A stretch of 64,000 nt of DNA. Origin: Algoriphagus sp. (GTDB taxonomy: Bacteria; Bacteroidota; Bacteroidia; Cytophagales; Cyclobacteriaceae). Positions 9,663-19,517 of the stretch are shown one piece after another. The position numbers and the translations under genes were made by a program. The stretch's first letter is position 1, and every line of letters begins with the position of its first letter. A model generated the notes under the pieces. That model was not told the origin of the DNA. It saw only the letters and a list, made by a program, of their open reading frames with translations, and did no database searches. The stretch is taken from contig NZ_JAUXYL010000003.1 in the NCBI RefSeq assembly GCF_030694375.1, forward strand, positions 62,001 through 126,000. Reading direction: 5' to 3'.

Positions 9663-10481
9663 ATGAAGCAATTCCTTTTTTTGTGCTTCTGGATTTGGGC
9701 TGTTGGCGATTTAAAAGCCCAGTCTGATCCAATCACTCAGGCTCATGGCGCCCGAAGCCAAGGTATGGGCAATACAAAAATCTTTCTACCCGATGCTTGG
9801 ACCTATTTCAATAATATCGGTGCATTAGACCGGATCCGGGAAACTCAGGTTTCCGCTGGATTTGATTCCCGCTTTGGGATTTCGGACCTAAACACGGTTG
9901 ATTTGGCATTGGGCTGGAAAAATGAATTCGGGACAATAGGACTCGGCATTTCCAGATTTGGAGGTAAGCTTTTCAACCAACAACTTTTGGGAGTCGGCTT
10001 CTCCAATACCCTGGGGATAGTAAGTTTAGGAGCCAAAGTGGATTGGTTTCAAACCCAGATTGAAGGATTCGGGACTGGAAATGCTTTCATTTTTTCTTTT
10101 GGAGGTGTGGCAGAACTTGGCCCAAAGTTTTTCCTTGGGGCCAACTTTTCCAATCTAAACAGAGCCAAACTCAGCCAAAATAATGAGCAAAGGTTACCGA
10201 CAGCCGTCCAGATGGGGTTTTGCTATTTACCCACTGAAACAGTTAGACTCCTCGCTGAGATCGAAAAAGACATTGCATTGAATCCGGTATTCAAAACAGG
10301 ATTAGAATATCAGCTTAGGAATTGGGTTTATCTGAGGACAGGGATCAGCAGCAATCCTGCCCGAATGAGCTTCGGTTTGGGAATAAGAAAAGATCATTTC
10401 GGGTTTGACTATTCCTACGGCCAAAATACGGCATTGGGAAGAACACATCATTTGAGCTTGGTTATGAAACTTGGGGAATGA
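9663..10481 (+). CDS. PorV/PorQ-like outer membrane protein
   Basis: A 272-residue secreted protein with a signal peptide cleaved after LKAQ. It then shows AHGARSQGMGNTKIFLPDAW, which resembles the N-terminus of the PorV/PorQ (FadL-like, UPF0164) barrel family in which Gly-Met-Gly is conserved. The rest is short amphipathic strands rich in Gly and aromatics, consistent with a 12-14 strand barrel. PorV and PorQ serve type IX secretion, but this protein is shorter than PorV and its link to T9SS is inferred. Its stop overlaps the next start by 4 bases (ATGA arrangement), implying translational coupling to the helix-hairpin-helix barrel protein. Confidence 0.7.
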   Translation: MKQFLFLCFWIWAVGDLKAQSDPITQAHGARSQGMGNTKIFLPDAWTYFNNIGALDRIRETQVSAGFDSRFGISDLNTVDLALGWKNEFGTIGLGISRFGGKLFNQQLLGVGFSNTLGIVSLGAKVDWFQTQIEGFGTGNAFIFSFGGVAELGPKFFLGANFSNLNRAKLSQNNEQRLPTAVQMGFCYLPTETVRLLAEIEKDIALNPVFKTGLEYQLRNWVYLRTGISSNPARMSFGLGIRKDHFGFDYSYGQNTALGRTHHLSLVMKLGE

Positions 10482-12574
10482 TGAAGTCAATCTGTGTTTT
10501 TTTGGTTTTTTACTTAATGACTTTTGCAACGAGCGCACAAAGTCCTCCAAAACAACCCATTGACATGGAGTCCTTCATGGAACGGCTTTTTCCTGTTCAG
10601 GATGAGGAAATAGACTATGAATCAATCTATGAGGCCCTATTCCAGCTTTACCTCAATCCAATCGATATCAATAAGGCAGATGCAGAAGTCCTACAATCCA
10701 CTTATCTGCTCAGCACTTTGCAAGTCAGCAGCTTGATCAATTACAGAAATACGCTTGGTCCTCTGCTTTCGCTCTATGAACTTCAAGCCGTGCCTGAGTT
10801 TGACCTTCAAACCATCGAAAGCCTGATGCCTTTCATCACCTTGGGAGGCTCAGGCCTGAGAAGTAAAAAATTCTGGGATCGTGTCAAGGAGGAGGAACAA
10901 GCCTATCTCCTTTTTCGCCATCAGCGAACTTGGCAGACCCGTAGAGGATATACCCCTGCTGATACCAGCAGAAACGGAATTGTTTCAAGCAGATACCTTG
11001 GCGATCCGAATACGATATACCTAAGGTTTAGAATTCAGCATGCACGGGATTTCAGTATGGGAGTCACCTTAGAAAAAGATGCCGGTGAGCAATTCATCTG
11101 GGACAGAAAAACGGCTCGCTATGGATTTAATTTTCTCTCCGCTCACTTTACGCGGTATTATGTCGGCAAATGGAAAACCATTTCGCTGGGTGATTATCAG
11201 GCATCTTTTGGTCAGGGATTGATCTTTGGTGCGGGATATTCGCTTGGAAAAGGAGCGGAAACAGTACCCACAGTCAGGCGAAGCAGCATCGGGATTATGC
11301 CATACACCGCTGCCTTGGAATTCGGTTTTTTCAGAGGAATAGGAGTTACCCGGCAGTTTAGAAATTGGCAAGGTACCCTGATCACTTCTCATGCCGCTAG
11401 GGATGGGAGAATCTCAGCTACCCTTGACAGTTTGGAATCTTCCAGAATCTTCATCAGCTCATTTAACCAATCCGGCCTTCACCGAACTCCAAGTGAACTG
11501 TCTACAAAAAATCAGTTTCAAGAAACCAATCTGGGAGGAAATGCACAATTTTCTCACCCCTCCGGAAGATTTCAATTGGGTGCAAATTCCTTATTCACAC
11601 GATTTGACCGGCCTTGGGTCAGAACCCCACAGCTCTACAATCGCTTCGAATTTGCAGGGCAAAGCAACTTGGTTTCCAGCTTGTATTTCAATTACAATTG
11701 GAAAAACTTCTTCCTTTTTGGGGAATCTGCCATTTCCCAAAGCGGAGGTACAGGAACTGTTTTGGGATTCGTAAGTAGCCTGAGCAAACAGGTAGATTTT
11801 TCCCTGCTTTGGAGAAAGTATGACAAAGATTTCCACAGCTTCTATTCCTCAGGATTTTCTGAAAACACCCGGCCAATCAATGAGCAGGGGGTATATCTGG
11901 GAATTCAGATAAGACCAGAAAAACGCTGGAAAATCAATGCGTACTATGATTATTTCAATTTCCCCTGGCTTCGCTATCGCGTTTATGCCCCTTCCAAAGG
12001 ATACGAATGGCTTGCGCGCTTTAGCTACCAACCCACCCGGAATCTGATTGCATTCATCCAAATCCGGGAAGAGCAAAAGGACAGAAATCTCCCTGACTCG
12101 GGCGAACCTTCCCTCCCCTACCTGGTACATCCCGTCAATAAAATCAATGGTATGCTCAGCCTTGAAACCCACCTGTCCAAAGACTTTTTCATCAGATCGA
12201 GAATCCTCACGAGCAGGCTGAAAATTGGGGAAAATCCTACTTATGGATGGATGGTTTTACAGGATGTGCAATACGGACAAAACCGCTGGCGACTGACAGG
12301 AAGAATTGCACTTTTCGATGCTGAAACCTATGACAACAGGCTGTATGCTTTTGAAAACAATGTCCTGTGGACTTTTTCCATTCCGGCATTTTTTGGGCAG
12401 GGAATGCGGTATTACCTGCTGGGGCAATATCAATTAACTTCAAAGCTAACCGCCTATTTCAGGTTTTCCCGAACCAGCTATACCGATCGGGAGGTGATCA
12501 GCAGTGGCCTTCAGACTATCGATGGTCCAAATCAAACAGACACCTCCCTGATGATCCGATATTTTCTTCGGTGA
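10478..12574 (+). CDS. Helix-hairpin-helix outer membrane beta-barrel protein
   Basis: A 698-residue secreted protein. A signal peptide ending near TSAQS is followed by a domain at residues 50-115 with two helix-hairpin-helix-like units: NPIDINKADAEVLQ, then YELQAVPEFDLQTI. Such motifs bind DNA non-specifically in ComEA. The remaining 550 residues look like a large outer-membrane barrel with repeated aromatic strands, ending in SLMIRYFLR. Proteins of this type occur widely in Bacteroidota and have no settled function. DNA uptake is a speculation based only on the HhH fold. It overlaps the PorV/PorQ-like gene by 4 bases, so the two products are probably made and used together. Confidence 0.75.
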   Translation: MMKSICVFLVFYLMTFATSAQSPPKQPIDMESFMERLFPVQDEEIDYESIYEALFQLYLNPIDINKADAEVLQSTYLLSTLQVSSLINYRNTLGPLLSLYELQAVPEFDLQTIESLMPFITLGGSGLRSKKFWDRVKEEEQAYLLFRHQRTWQTRRGYTPADTSRNGIVSSRYLGDPNTIYLRFRIQHARDFSMGVTLEKDAGEQFIWDRKTARYGFNFLSAHFTRYYVGKWKTISLGDYQASFGQGLIFGAGYSLGKGAETVPTVRRSSIGIMPYTAALEFGFFRGIGVTRQFRNWQGTLITSHAARDGRISATLDSLESSRIFISSFNQSGLHRTPSELSTKNQFQETNLGGNAQFSHPSGRFQLGANSLFTRFDRPWVRTPQLYNRFEFAGQSNLVSSLYFNYNWKNFFLFGESAISQSGGTGTVLGFVSSLSKQVDFSLLWRKYDKDFHSFYSSGFSENTRPINEQGVYLGIQIRPEKRWKINAYYDYFNFPWLRYRVYAPSKGYEWLARFSYQPTRNLIAFIQIREEQKDRNLPDSGEPSLPYLVHPVNKINGMLSLETHLSKDFFIRSRILTSRLKIGENPTYGWMVLQDVQYGQNRWRLTGRIALFDAETYDNRLYAFENNVLWTFSIPAFFGQGMRYYLLGQYQLTSKLTAYFRFSRTSYTDREVISSGLQTIDGPNQTDTSLMIRYFLR

Positions 12575-12637
12575 TTTTCCATTAATGGTGCTGAAGTCCC
12601 TTGGCTTTTTGATAATTTGGGACAAAGCAAATTATCT

Positions 12638-15052
12638 ATGAAAAAACCACTTTACCTTCTGAGTTTTTTGATGCTTTTGTCGTTTCTAGGGTTTTCTCAA
12701 AACCTTGATCTGAACAAAATGAGCAAAAAAGACGGATTTGTGCCCTTTTACCTTGATGAGGAAAAAGGCAAAATTTACCTTGAAATCTCCAGCCTCGATA
12801 AGGAATTCCTCTATGTCAATGCCTTGACTGCCGGAGTAGGCTCCAATGATATCGGTCTGGATAGAGGTCAATTGGGCGATGATCGCGTGGTCGAATTCCG
12901 TCGAACGGGCAGTAAAATCCTCTTAGTACACAAAAACTACGGTTTCAGAGCCTACACTGACAATCCCTATGAGGCAAAGTCCATCCAAGATGCTTTTGCA
13001 GAATCAGTCCTTTGGGGGTTTGAAATCGTCCAGAAAGAAGGAGAAAAGCTGATTGTAGATGCAACCAACTTCTACCTTCAAGATGCCCATGGTGTAGCCG
13101 AAACGCTCACTCGATCCCGACAGGGCACCTATCGCGTGGATGCCACACGAAGCGGCTTGTATTTTCAAATGATCAAAAACTTTCCTCAAAACACCGAAGT
13201 GGAAGCTACCATCACCCTGACCGGAACTGGCGCAGGTGGATATTTAAGATCGGTTACCCCAACTCCTGAGGCGGTCACAGTCCGGATGAGACATTCGTTT
13301 ATCGCACTTCCTGAACTCTATGCCAAGCGGAAATTTGACCCAAGGGCTGGATTTTTCTTTATTAGCTATCAAGATTACACCACTCCAATCGACGAGCCAT
13401 TGGTGAAACGATTTATTTCCCGCCACCGACTGGAGAAGAAAGATCCTGCAGCGGCAGTTTCAGAGGTGGTAGAACCGATCGTCTATTACCTGGATCGCGG
13501 AACACCGGAGCCTGTGGCTTCTGCTCTGATCGAAGGAGGAAACTGGTGGGCGCAGGCTTTTGAAGCTGCCGGTTTCAAAAATGCTTTCCGTGTAGAACTT
13601 GCCCCCGAAGGCTTGGACTTGCTGGATGTGAGATACAATGTCATTCAGTGGGTGCACCGCTCTACCCGAGGCTGGTCTTACGGCTCAAGCGTCAGAGACC
13701 CTCGGACAGGCGAGATTTTGAAAGGACACGTGTCCTTGGGCTCATTGCGAGTAAGGCAAGATTATTTGATTGCTCAGGGTTTGCTTCAGCCCTTTGAAGA
13801 AGGGAAGCCTGTTAATCCCCGCATGATGCAAATGGCATTGGATCGATTAAAACAACTTTCTGCCCATGAGATAGGGCATACCATCGGTGTGGCACACAGC
13901 TATGCCACCTCGCCAACCAATCGGGCGTCCGTGATGGACTATCCGCATCCTGTAATTACCGAAGGCGCAAACGGCGAGCTGGACTTCAGTCAAGCCTATG
14001 ACCTGAAAATCGGAGAATGGGACAAATGGGCGATCAAATACGGCTATGGAAATCCTGCTCCAGGGCAGAGCGAAGAAGAATTTTTGGAGAAAACATTGAC
14101 AGATACCTACGCCGCAGGCTTTGAGTTTATCACCGATTCGGATTCCAGAAATCCGAGTGGAGTACATCCCCGCTCCCACCTCTGGGACAACGGAGCCTCA
14201 GCCCCGGGAGAACTGATGCGAATGCTCAAGTTGCGAGAAAACCGCATGAAATCCTTTGGCCTCAATGCCATCCGTACCGGAGAGCCGCAGGCGATTCTTG
14301 AGGAAGTGTTTGTGCCGCTTTATCTGATGCATCGCTACCAACTGGAGGCCACAAGCAAGTTGATCGGCGGCTTGGATTATACTTATAAAATCAAAGGTGA
14401 CAATCAGACAAATCAAAAATGGATATCCGCAAAAGATCAAAATGAAGCTCTTTCTGCACTATTGGCTACAATTTCCAGCAATCAGCTTGAGGTTCCCGCC
14501 CATGTGTTGGCATTGATTCCTCCAAGACCTTATGGGTATACAAGGAATCGTGAGACCTTCCCTTCCCGCACCGGACCTACTTTTGACCCCATTGCACCTG
14601 CGGAAAATATCGTGGATGCCACATTCGGCTTCCTTTTCGAAAGTGGTCGGATCAACCGGGTTTACCTGCAAAATTTGCAGGACAAATCACTCCCCGGATT
14701 CGAGACTTTACTCAATCAGGTGACCGCACAGGTTTTTTCTGCCACCATGCCGGGCGGATTGAAAGACGAGATCAAACTGATGACGGAAGCTAAACTGGTG
14801 GACCATTTGGTTGCGCTCTCTAAAAATTCGAATGCTTCTCAGACGGTAAGAGCCATAACTCGTATGCACCTCGGAAAAATCGGTGCCATGGCAGGAAACA
14901 GCGGAAACCTAAAGGCACATCGGGCCTATCTCAATGATAAAATCCAGGCTTATTTGAAATTGCCGGAGGAGCTGACACCTCAACAACCGCTGAGTGTCCC
15001 TGACGGAGCTCCGATCGGTATGGAAGCCATGAGTTGTGATTTTGAGTTTTAA
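12638..15052 (+). CDS. Zinc-dependent metalloprotease (DUF5117/DUF5118 type)
   Basis: An 804-residue secreted protein starting at the ATG at 12638, which gives a clean signal peptide (MKKPLYLLSFLMLLSFLGFS). An upstream in-frame TTG at 12617 is less likely. The N-terminal half fits the DUF5118/DUF5117 arrangement. The catalytic site is an extended zinc motif, HEIGHTIGVAHS, with His410, Glu411, His414 and His420 (HExxHxxGxxH, metzincin-like), followed by a Met-turn-like ASVMDYP. The length is normal for this family of uncharacterised secreted peptidases. The last 40 codons are duplicated as a fragment at 31961-32086 at about 90% nucleotide identity. A terminator follows at 15157-15185. Confidence 0.9.
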   Translation: MKKPLYLLSFLMLLSFLGFSQNLDLNKMSKKDGFVPFYLDEEKGKIYLEISSLDKEFLYVNALTAGVGSNDIGLDRGQLGDDRVVEFRRTGSKILLVHKNYGFRAYTDNPYEAKSIQDAFAESVLWGFEIVQKEGEKLIVDATNFYLQDAHGVAETLTRSRQGTYRVDATRSGLYFQMIKNFPQNTEVEATITLTGTGAGGYLRSVTPTPEAVTVRMRHSFIALPELYAKRKFDPRAGFFFISYQDYTTPIDEPLVKRFISRHRLEKKDPAAAVSEVVEPIVYYLDRGTPEPVASALIEGGNWWAQAFEAAGFKNAFRVELAPEGLDLLDVRYNVIQWVHRSTRGWSYGSSVRDPRTGEILKGHVSLGSLRVRQDYLIAQGLLQPFEEGKPVNPRMMQMALDRLKQLSAHEIGHTIGVAHSYATSPTNRASVMDYPHPVITEGANGELDFSQAYDLKIGEWDKWAIKYGYGNPAPGQSEEEFLEKTLTDTYAAGFEFITDSDSRNPSGVHPRSHLWDNGASAPGELMRMLKLRENRMKSFGLNAIRTGEPQAILEEVFVPLYLMHRYQLEATSKLIGGLDYTYKIKGDNQTNQKWISAKDQNEALSALLATISSNQLEVPAHVLALIPPRPYGYTRNRETFPSRTGPTFDPIAPAENIVDATFGFLFESGRINRVYLQNLQDKSLPGFETLLNQVTAQVFSATMPGGLKDEIKLMTEAKLVDHLVALSKNSNASQTVRAITRMHLGKIGAMAGNSGNLKAHRAYLNDKIQAYLKLPEELTPQQPLSVPDGAPIGMEAMSCDFEF

Positions 15053-15156
15053 ATTCGGAGCCAAATGCCAGAATGGGTTGTAGGCTTATAAGGTTAGCCT
15101 ATCTTAGAAAGAAATGAATTGGACTTAAATATATTTTGGCAGAAAAATTCAAAAAC

Positions 15157-15185
15157 AAAACCAGTCAGGAGTCCTGGCTGGTTTT
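15157..15185 (+). terminator. Intrinsic terminator after the metalloprotease gene
   Basis: A 13-bp stem with one G-T wobble (15157-15169, AAAACCAGTCAGG, pairs with 15173-15185) closes a 3-base loop and ends in TTTT. It lies about 105 bases past the stop codon. An A-rich 5' arm makes it potentially bidirectional. Confidence 0.75.
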
Positions 15186-15470
15186 ATCAATTAACATATA
15201 ACCCAACTTGCGTATGAATATTATTTTTTGAATTAAACACCTATCCTGATATTTCCTTAATTCGGTGCTCTATATTAAAGAGTGTATTAAGATGTTAAAT
15301 GACCCCATAAGGATTTAAAAATTGATTTTATTGGGATTTTTTAGGGGAGAAGAGGTGGTGAAATACCCATGTCGAAAGAACGACACACATGAGCATGATT
15401 ATCTGGGGGTATTCCATGTGGCCATTAAAAAACAAATTATAAACACATGAATAATATTAGGATATATTTT

Positions 15471-15572
15471 TTCGGCTCAGGGCCATGCCGGTCCTTGACT
15501 TCCTGTGGCACGCCGTCCCGAACATTCGTTCGGTTACCCAGATAACCCTCATCCTTCAAACCTACAGCGATG
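15471..15572 (-). pseudogene. Decayed coding-like segment, copy A (family unidentified)
   Basis: Read on the minus strand, this segment translates without a stop as ...GLKDEGYLGNRTNVRDGVPQ, then EVKDRHGPEPKKYI. It aligns along its length with 21567-21670, whose product shows GYL-NR-NV-DGVP-EV-D--G-EP-KK with an internal stop. Many differences fall at third codon positions, which suggests both descend from a protein-coding gene. I do not recognise the family. It lies just past the 3' end of cstA. Confidence 0.45.
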
Positions 15573-15617
15573 GAAAAAAATATTTTCACATTGTGATGGC
15601 TTTATTTTAGCGGTTAT

Positions 15618-17264
15618 TTAAACATACTTTTTTAATTCTACTTGTGGTTTTTTCAGCTCTTTTTTCAAGCTTTTTTTAGCCAGATAGATCAATACAATTG
15701 AAAGTAGAAAAAGCAGTCCAGCCAAAATAGCCAATATATACATCCCCTTGTTAAAATTTTGAACAGCAAAAAGAAATAGGGAGCTGAGCGTAACCGCAAA
15801 CATGAAGAACATGGGAATCAATACAAATGTGGAATTGACTTTTCGCTTTATCAACCATACGGCCACGGCAAGAAGCGCCATAGCTGCAAGCATTTGGTTT
15901 GCAGATCCAAAAATCGGCCACAGCGTTGTAAATTCACCCGAAGTGAGGAGAAAAACAGCGAATGCAACCACTATAAAAGTGGCTACATATCGATTTCCTG
16001 CAAACATTTTCCCGATTTTGTTATCCACATCTTCAAAATACTCCTGAAAAGTAAACCTCGCCAATCGTGTACAGGTATCCAATGTGGTCAGTGCAAAGGC
16101 CGATACGGTTAAGGCAACAAAAGTAGTTGCAAGCCCAACAGATATTCCCGTCGACGAAATGATGCCACCGAGACCTCCAGCAAATAAGCTCACCGGGCCT
16201 TCCAAAATTAACCGACTGGTATATTCTGCTCTAGTGATTACCATTACAGCCCCAATAGAAATGATAGCCAGAAAGGATTCAATCAACATTCCTCCAAAAC
16301 CAATCATTTTTGCATCCTCCTCTTTATTTACCTGTTTGGAAGTCGTACCGGAAGCTACCAGAGAATGGAATCCACTGATTGCCCCACAGGCAACAGTAAC
16401 AAAAAGTACTGGAAAAATGTATCCTAAATTTTCCGCATTTATCTGTACCTGATTATCCATTTTAATTTCGGGATTTGCTATCACAACCCCAATGACAGCA
16501 AAGACCATTAATCCATACAATAAAAAACTATTGAGGTAATCGCGTGGCTGAAGCAAAAAACTGACAGGCGTAACTGAAGTGATAAATGCATAAAGCATAA
16601 GAAGCACTACCCATACCTTATAGTCCAGTGCAAATGGAATCTGAATACCTACATAAATAAAAAAATACATCAGTACTACTCCTACTATTGACGCAATAGT
16701 AAAAGCCCCCTTTTTGTTTTTTGTGATCTTATTTACAAAACCAAAAAATATTGCCAAAATAATAAACAAAATAGAAGCCGTAGCGACACTCGGATTATTG
16801 ACAAAAGTCTTGGCAATGATATCCGCAAATACCGCAATAACCAATATTAATGTGGCAAAGCTGAAAATCAGAAATAGTTGTTTTCCATTCCGGCCTATAT
16901 ATTTTTGGATAATCACACCAATGGATTTTCCATCATGACGCATGGATGCCACCATACTGGTCAGATCATGGACAGCACCGAAAAATATGCCACCCACCAG
17001 TATCCAGATCACTGCCGGAATCCAGCCAAAAGCAATGGCAATGATCGGCCCGATAATCGGTCCGGCACCGGCAATCGAGGCAAAATGGTGACCAAGTACA
17101 ACCGGGGTTTTACTGGGGATGTAATCTATTCCATCTTCAAGCGTATGAGCAGGTGTTATATTCTTATTATTGATCTTTAGTTTGCTTGCCACAAATTTAC
17201 CATAGGTAAAATAGGCTATCAGCAGGATACTTGCAGATGAGATCAATAAAATAATGAGGTTCAT
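15618..17264 (-). CDS. cstA: CstA-family carbon starvation transporter
   Basis: A 548-residue inner-membrane protein with about 14 hydrophobic segments. The CstA core is evident: YIPSKTPVVLGHHFASIAGA near residue 50, then GPIIGPIIAIAFGWIPA and GAVHDLTSMVASMRHDGKSIG. CstA-type proteins import pyruvate or peptides, depending on the member. This is the shorter form (E. coli CstA is about 700 residues). It is the last gene of the minus-strand Sus locus, 140 bases after the FAD oxidoreductase, suggesting uptake of a small product of that pathway. The substrate is inferred only from position. Confidence 0.9.
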   Translation of the reverse strand: MNLIILLISSASILLIAYFTYGKFVASKLKINNKNITPAHTLEDGIDYIPSKTPVVLGHHFASIAGAGPIIGPIIAIAFGWIPAVIWILVGGIFFGAVHDLTSMVASMRHDGKSIGVIIQKYIGRNGKQLFLIFSFATLILVIAVFADIIAKTFVNNPSVATASILFIILAIFFGFVNKITKNKKGAFTIASIVGVVLMYFFIYVGIQIPFALDYKVWVVLLMLYAFITSVTPVSFLLQPRDYLNSFLLYGLMVFAVIGVVIANPEIKMDNQVQINAENLGYIFPVLFVTVACGAISGFHSLVASGTTSKQVNKEEDAKMIGFGGMLIESFLAIISIGAVMVITRAEYTSRLILEGPVSLFAGGLGGIISSTGISVGLATTFVALTVSAFALTTLDTCTRLARFTFQEYFEDVDNKIGKMFAGNRYVATFIVVAFAVFLLTSGEFTTLWPIFGSANQMLAAMALLAVAVWLIKRKVNSTFVLIPMFFMFAVTLSSLFLFAVQNFNKGMYILAILAGLLFLLSIVLIYLAKKSLKKELKKPQVELKKYV

Positions 17265-17404
17265 AATATTTTAGTGTTTGCCTTTTTATGATAACTTTCA
17301 ATTATTCAATTAGATATTGCCACTAGTTAAATTTTTAATATCAATTGATATAACAACTCCTCCTCTTATAAAATAAAGGCATTTCTCCAACCGGCCATTT
17401 TAGG

Positions 17405-19429
17405 TTATTTATTTTTTGGTACAAATAAAACTGCATCGGCTACAACAACCCCATCTGCTTTCTTATTGCTTATTTCCACATAAGGGCCTGTTCCTGCTTT
17501 GAAAGCAAACTGCCCCAAATGAACCCATTCACCGGAAGTTTGGCCTTCCACTCGGATGTCCTCTTCCCTGACCATAATTTCCCTTTTCTCTTTCCCATCA
17601 AAAAGCTCGATCAAAGTCCGGGAACTGGCCTCCTTTGTCCTTGAAAAATAAACATATACATCATATTGGGAATCATTTTGAATGGAAGGGCTAAACCTTG
17701 CGGATTTTTGGCTGGCACCTTTGGAGGCATCCCTCAAATAGCTGGGACCATATCCTCCACTACTCACCCTCTCCCAGTCTCCGGTGACTTTGACACCTTC
17801 CCAGGAATCATTGTCCACCAGGATTTCCGCAATGCTTCCATCGGCCAGAGGATTCTCTTTCAACTCCTTTTGCAAGGCTGCAACATTCACCTCCTGAACG
17901 GTCTTCCCTTCATCAATGGCCAAGCAGGCTGCAACCGCAGAAGATTGCCCCAGAACCATGAATACTGGCTCCATCCGAATGGAACCAAAAGCGATGTGAC
18001 TGGCTGACATGGCTGCAGGCACGAATAAGTTTTTGGCATCTTCAGCCTTGGGAATGATCGAACGGTAAGCAATGGGATAAGGACCGAATCCTCCGATTTC
18101 CACATTGCCTTCATTTTTCACCATCGTCTTTCCATCCTTTTCTATAACAATCCGCTGTATATTATGGGAATCCATGGTATAGGCAGCCATCCCCACTCCA
18201 TCTTCCACTACTTCGTCTCCCACACAATTGGCCTGCGTCATCACGTATTCACCCACCATCCTTCGCACTTCCCTCACATAAAGCTGTGGTGACCAGTGGC
18301 CATTGTCCGTGTACTCATCCTTAGGATAGCCCCATTCCTGGATCTGTTCCTGGATTTCCTTAGGCACACGGGGATCCGTTTTGTAGAAATAAAGCAGAGA
18401 TTTGGTATAATGAGTATGCTCATCGATGATTTCTTTTCTGCGCCTATAGTCGGCCTCAGGATATTCATAATTCATGCCTATCATATCTGTAGAGAACCCC
18501 CCTCTATTATTGATGTCGGTTTTGTTATTGGGCATCTGACTCCAGATAAAATAGTTATTGAGATTTTTGCTGTTGGGTTGTGCTTCAAAAAGCCTGACCA
18601 AAAAATCAAACATGGAATGGTCATATCCCTCCGGCTTGGTAATTTCCACCCGATTGCCTGGGTCATTGGTCAGGCAAATACGATAATTATAAGCCTGAAT
18701 TTTATCATCCCCTGTGCCATCCGGTTCCAGTTTCCCATCACTGATCCCCCAAAGCAATCCACTGGAAGGATCTCCCGGTGTTTTGTAAGGATCTATTCCA
18801 TCCGGAAACTGGTGACCCTTCATCAACTGCACTCCGTTATAAGTTTCACTATATTTTTCATTAGCCTCCCTGCCTATGGTATAACTTACCCCTGACAAGG
18901 CCATGAGATCGCCTTCATAAGTGGCATCTATAAACATCTTTCCCGCTACTTTCCAATTGGTCTTTAAGGAAGGATTGCTGGACTGCTCCAATTCGATTTC
19001 CCTGATGTAACCATCTTTCTTTTCTGATGCAATCACCCGATAATCATAGTACACCTCAATACCTGCCCTGTCCAAATATTCCTGAAATGTTTTTTGGGCT
19101 ACACTGGGTTCAAATATCCATTGCTCGAATTTTCCATAATGGTTACCCAATCTGCGATAGAAATCCCTGGAAAGCCCGGTTACAGCATATTTGTTCCCAA
19201 TATCCGTATAACCAAGCCCGCCTGTGGTTAATCCCCCAAGGTGGGCGGTTGGTTCGATCAGAATCACTGATTTCCCCATGGTTTTGGCGGTATAGGCAGC
19301 TATGATTCCAGCGGAATTGGCACCATAAACTACTACATCAAATTGTTCCGGTTCATTCTCCCCATTTGGCGAACAGGCCAAAGTTGCCCATAGTATGGAA
19401 AGGCAGAGAAATGGTAATAATTTTTTCAT
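17405..19429 (-). CDS. FAD-dependent oxidoreductase with C-terminal golvesin-like domain
   Basis: The chosen start (about 19429) gives a lipoprotein-type signal, MKKLLPFLCLSILWATLACS. An upstream ATG at 19498 would put 23 extra residues before it. Residues 30-80 form an FAD-binding Rossmann start: VVYGANSAGIIAAYTAKTMG, then a Glu-containing strand and HLGGLTTGGLGYTD. The fold fits the FAD_oxidored family. MFIDATYEGDLMALSGV and FGSIRMEPVFMVLGQSSA are shared with the second oxidoreductase at 21731-23455. The last 130 residues are extra: a golvesin/xanthan lyase-like beta domain with YDVYVYFSRTK and VVVADAVLFVP, possibly carbohydrate binding. The redox substrate is unknown. It is likely periplasmic or at the cell surface. 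Confidence 0.87.
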   Translation of the reverse strand: MKKLLPFLCLSILWATLACSPNGENEPEQFDVVVYGANSAGIIAAYTAKTMGKSVILIEPTAHLGGLTTGGLGYTDIGNKYAVTGLSRDFYRRLGNHYGKFEQWIFEPSVAQKTFQEYLDRAGIEVYYDYRVIASEKKDGYIREIELEQSSNPSLKTNWKVAGKMFIDATYEGDLMALSGVSYTIGREANEKYSETYNGVQLMKGHQFPDGIDPYKTPGDPSSGLLWGISDGKLEPDGTGDDKIQAYNYRICLTNDPGNRVEITKPEGYDHSMFDFLVRLFEAQPNSKNLNNYFIWSQMPNNKTDINNRGGFSTDMIGMNYEYPEADYRRRKEIIDEHTHYTKSLLYFYKTDPRVPKEIQEQIQEWGYPKDEYTDNGHWSPQLYVREVRRMVGEYVMTQANCVGDEVVEDGVGMAAYTMDSHNIQRIVIEKDGKTMVKNEGNVEIGGFGPYPIAYRSIIPKAEDAKNLFVPAAMSASHIAFGSIRMEPVFMVLGQSSAVAACLAIDEGKTVQEVNVAALQKELKENPLADGSIAEILVDNDSWEGVKVTGDWERVSSGGYGPSYLRDASKGASQKSARFSPSIQNDSQYDVYVYFSRTKEASSRTLIELFDGKEKREIMVREEDIRVEGQTSGEWVHLGQFAFKAGTGPYVEISNKKADGVVVADAVLFVPKNK

Positions 19430-19517
19430 AATTCTGTTTGGATTAATTTTAAGCTTCAGCTTATTACAATTTTTCGGAACCACTTGACTGTTTACCATTA
19501 AATTGTGGACTATTGAT

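Larger units (their letters stand above)
15053..15617. other. Intergenic region between convergent genes
   Basis: This 565-base gap separates the 3' ends of the metalloprotease and cstA genes. It holds the terminator at 15157-15185, a small hairpin TAGGCT...AGCCTA at 15081-15101, and an inverted arrangement around 15360-15415 (AATACCC...GGGTATT enclosing TGTCG-AAAGAA-CGACA). It also holds a decayed, formerly coding-looking segment at 15471-15572 that recurs at 21567-21670. No intact gene was recognised. Confidence 0.6.

Noticed and set aside
12617..12637. TTG start 21 bases upstream for the metalloprotease
   Set aside because: It would place polar residues before an otherwise perfect signal peptide starting at ATG 12638.
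18296..18895. 199-codon plus-strand open frame antisense to the FAD oxidoreductase
   Set aside because: Low-complexity shadow frame; an equivalent shadow exists in the paralogue at 22196-22657, explained by shared codon pattern rather than a real gene.
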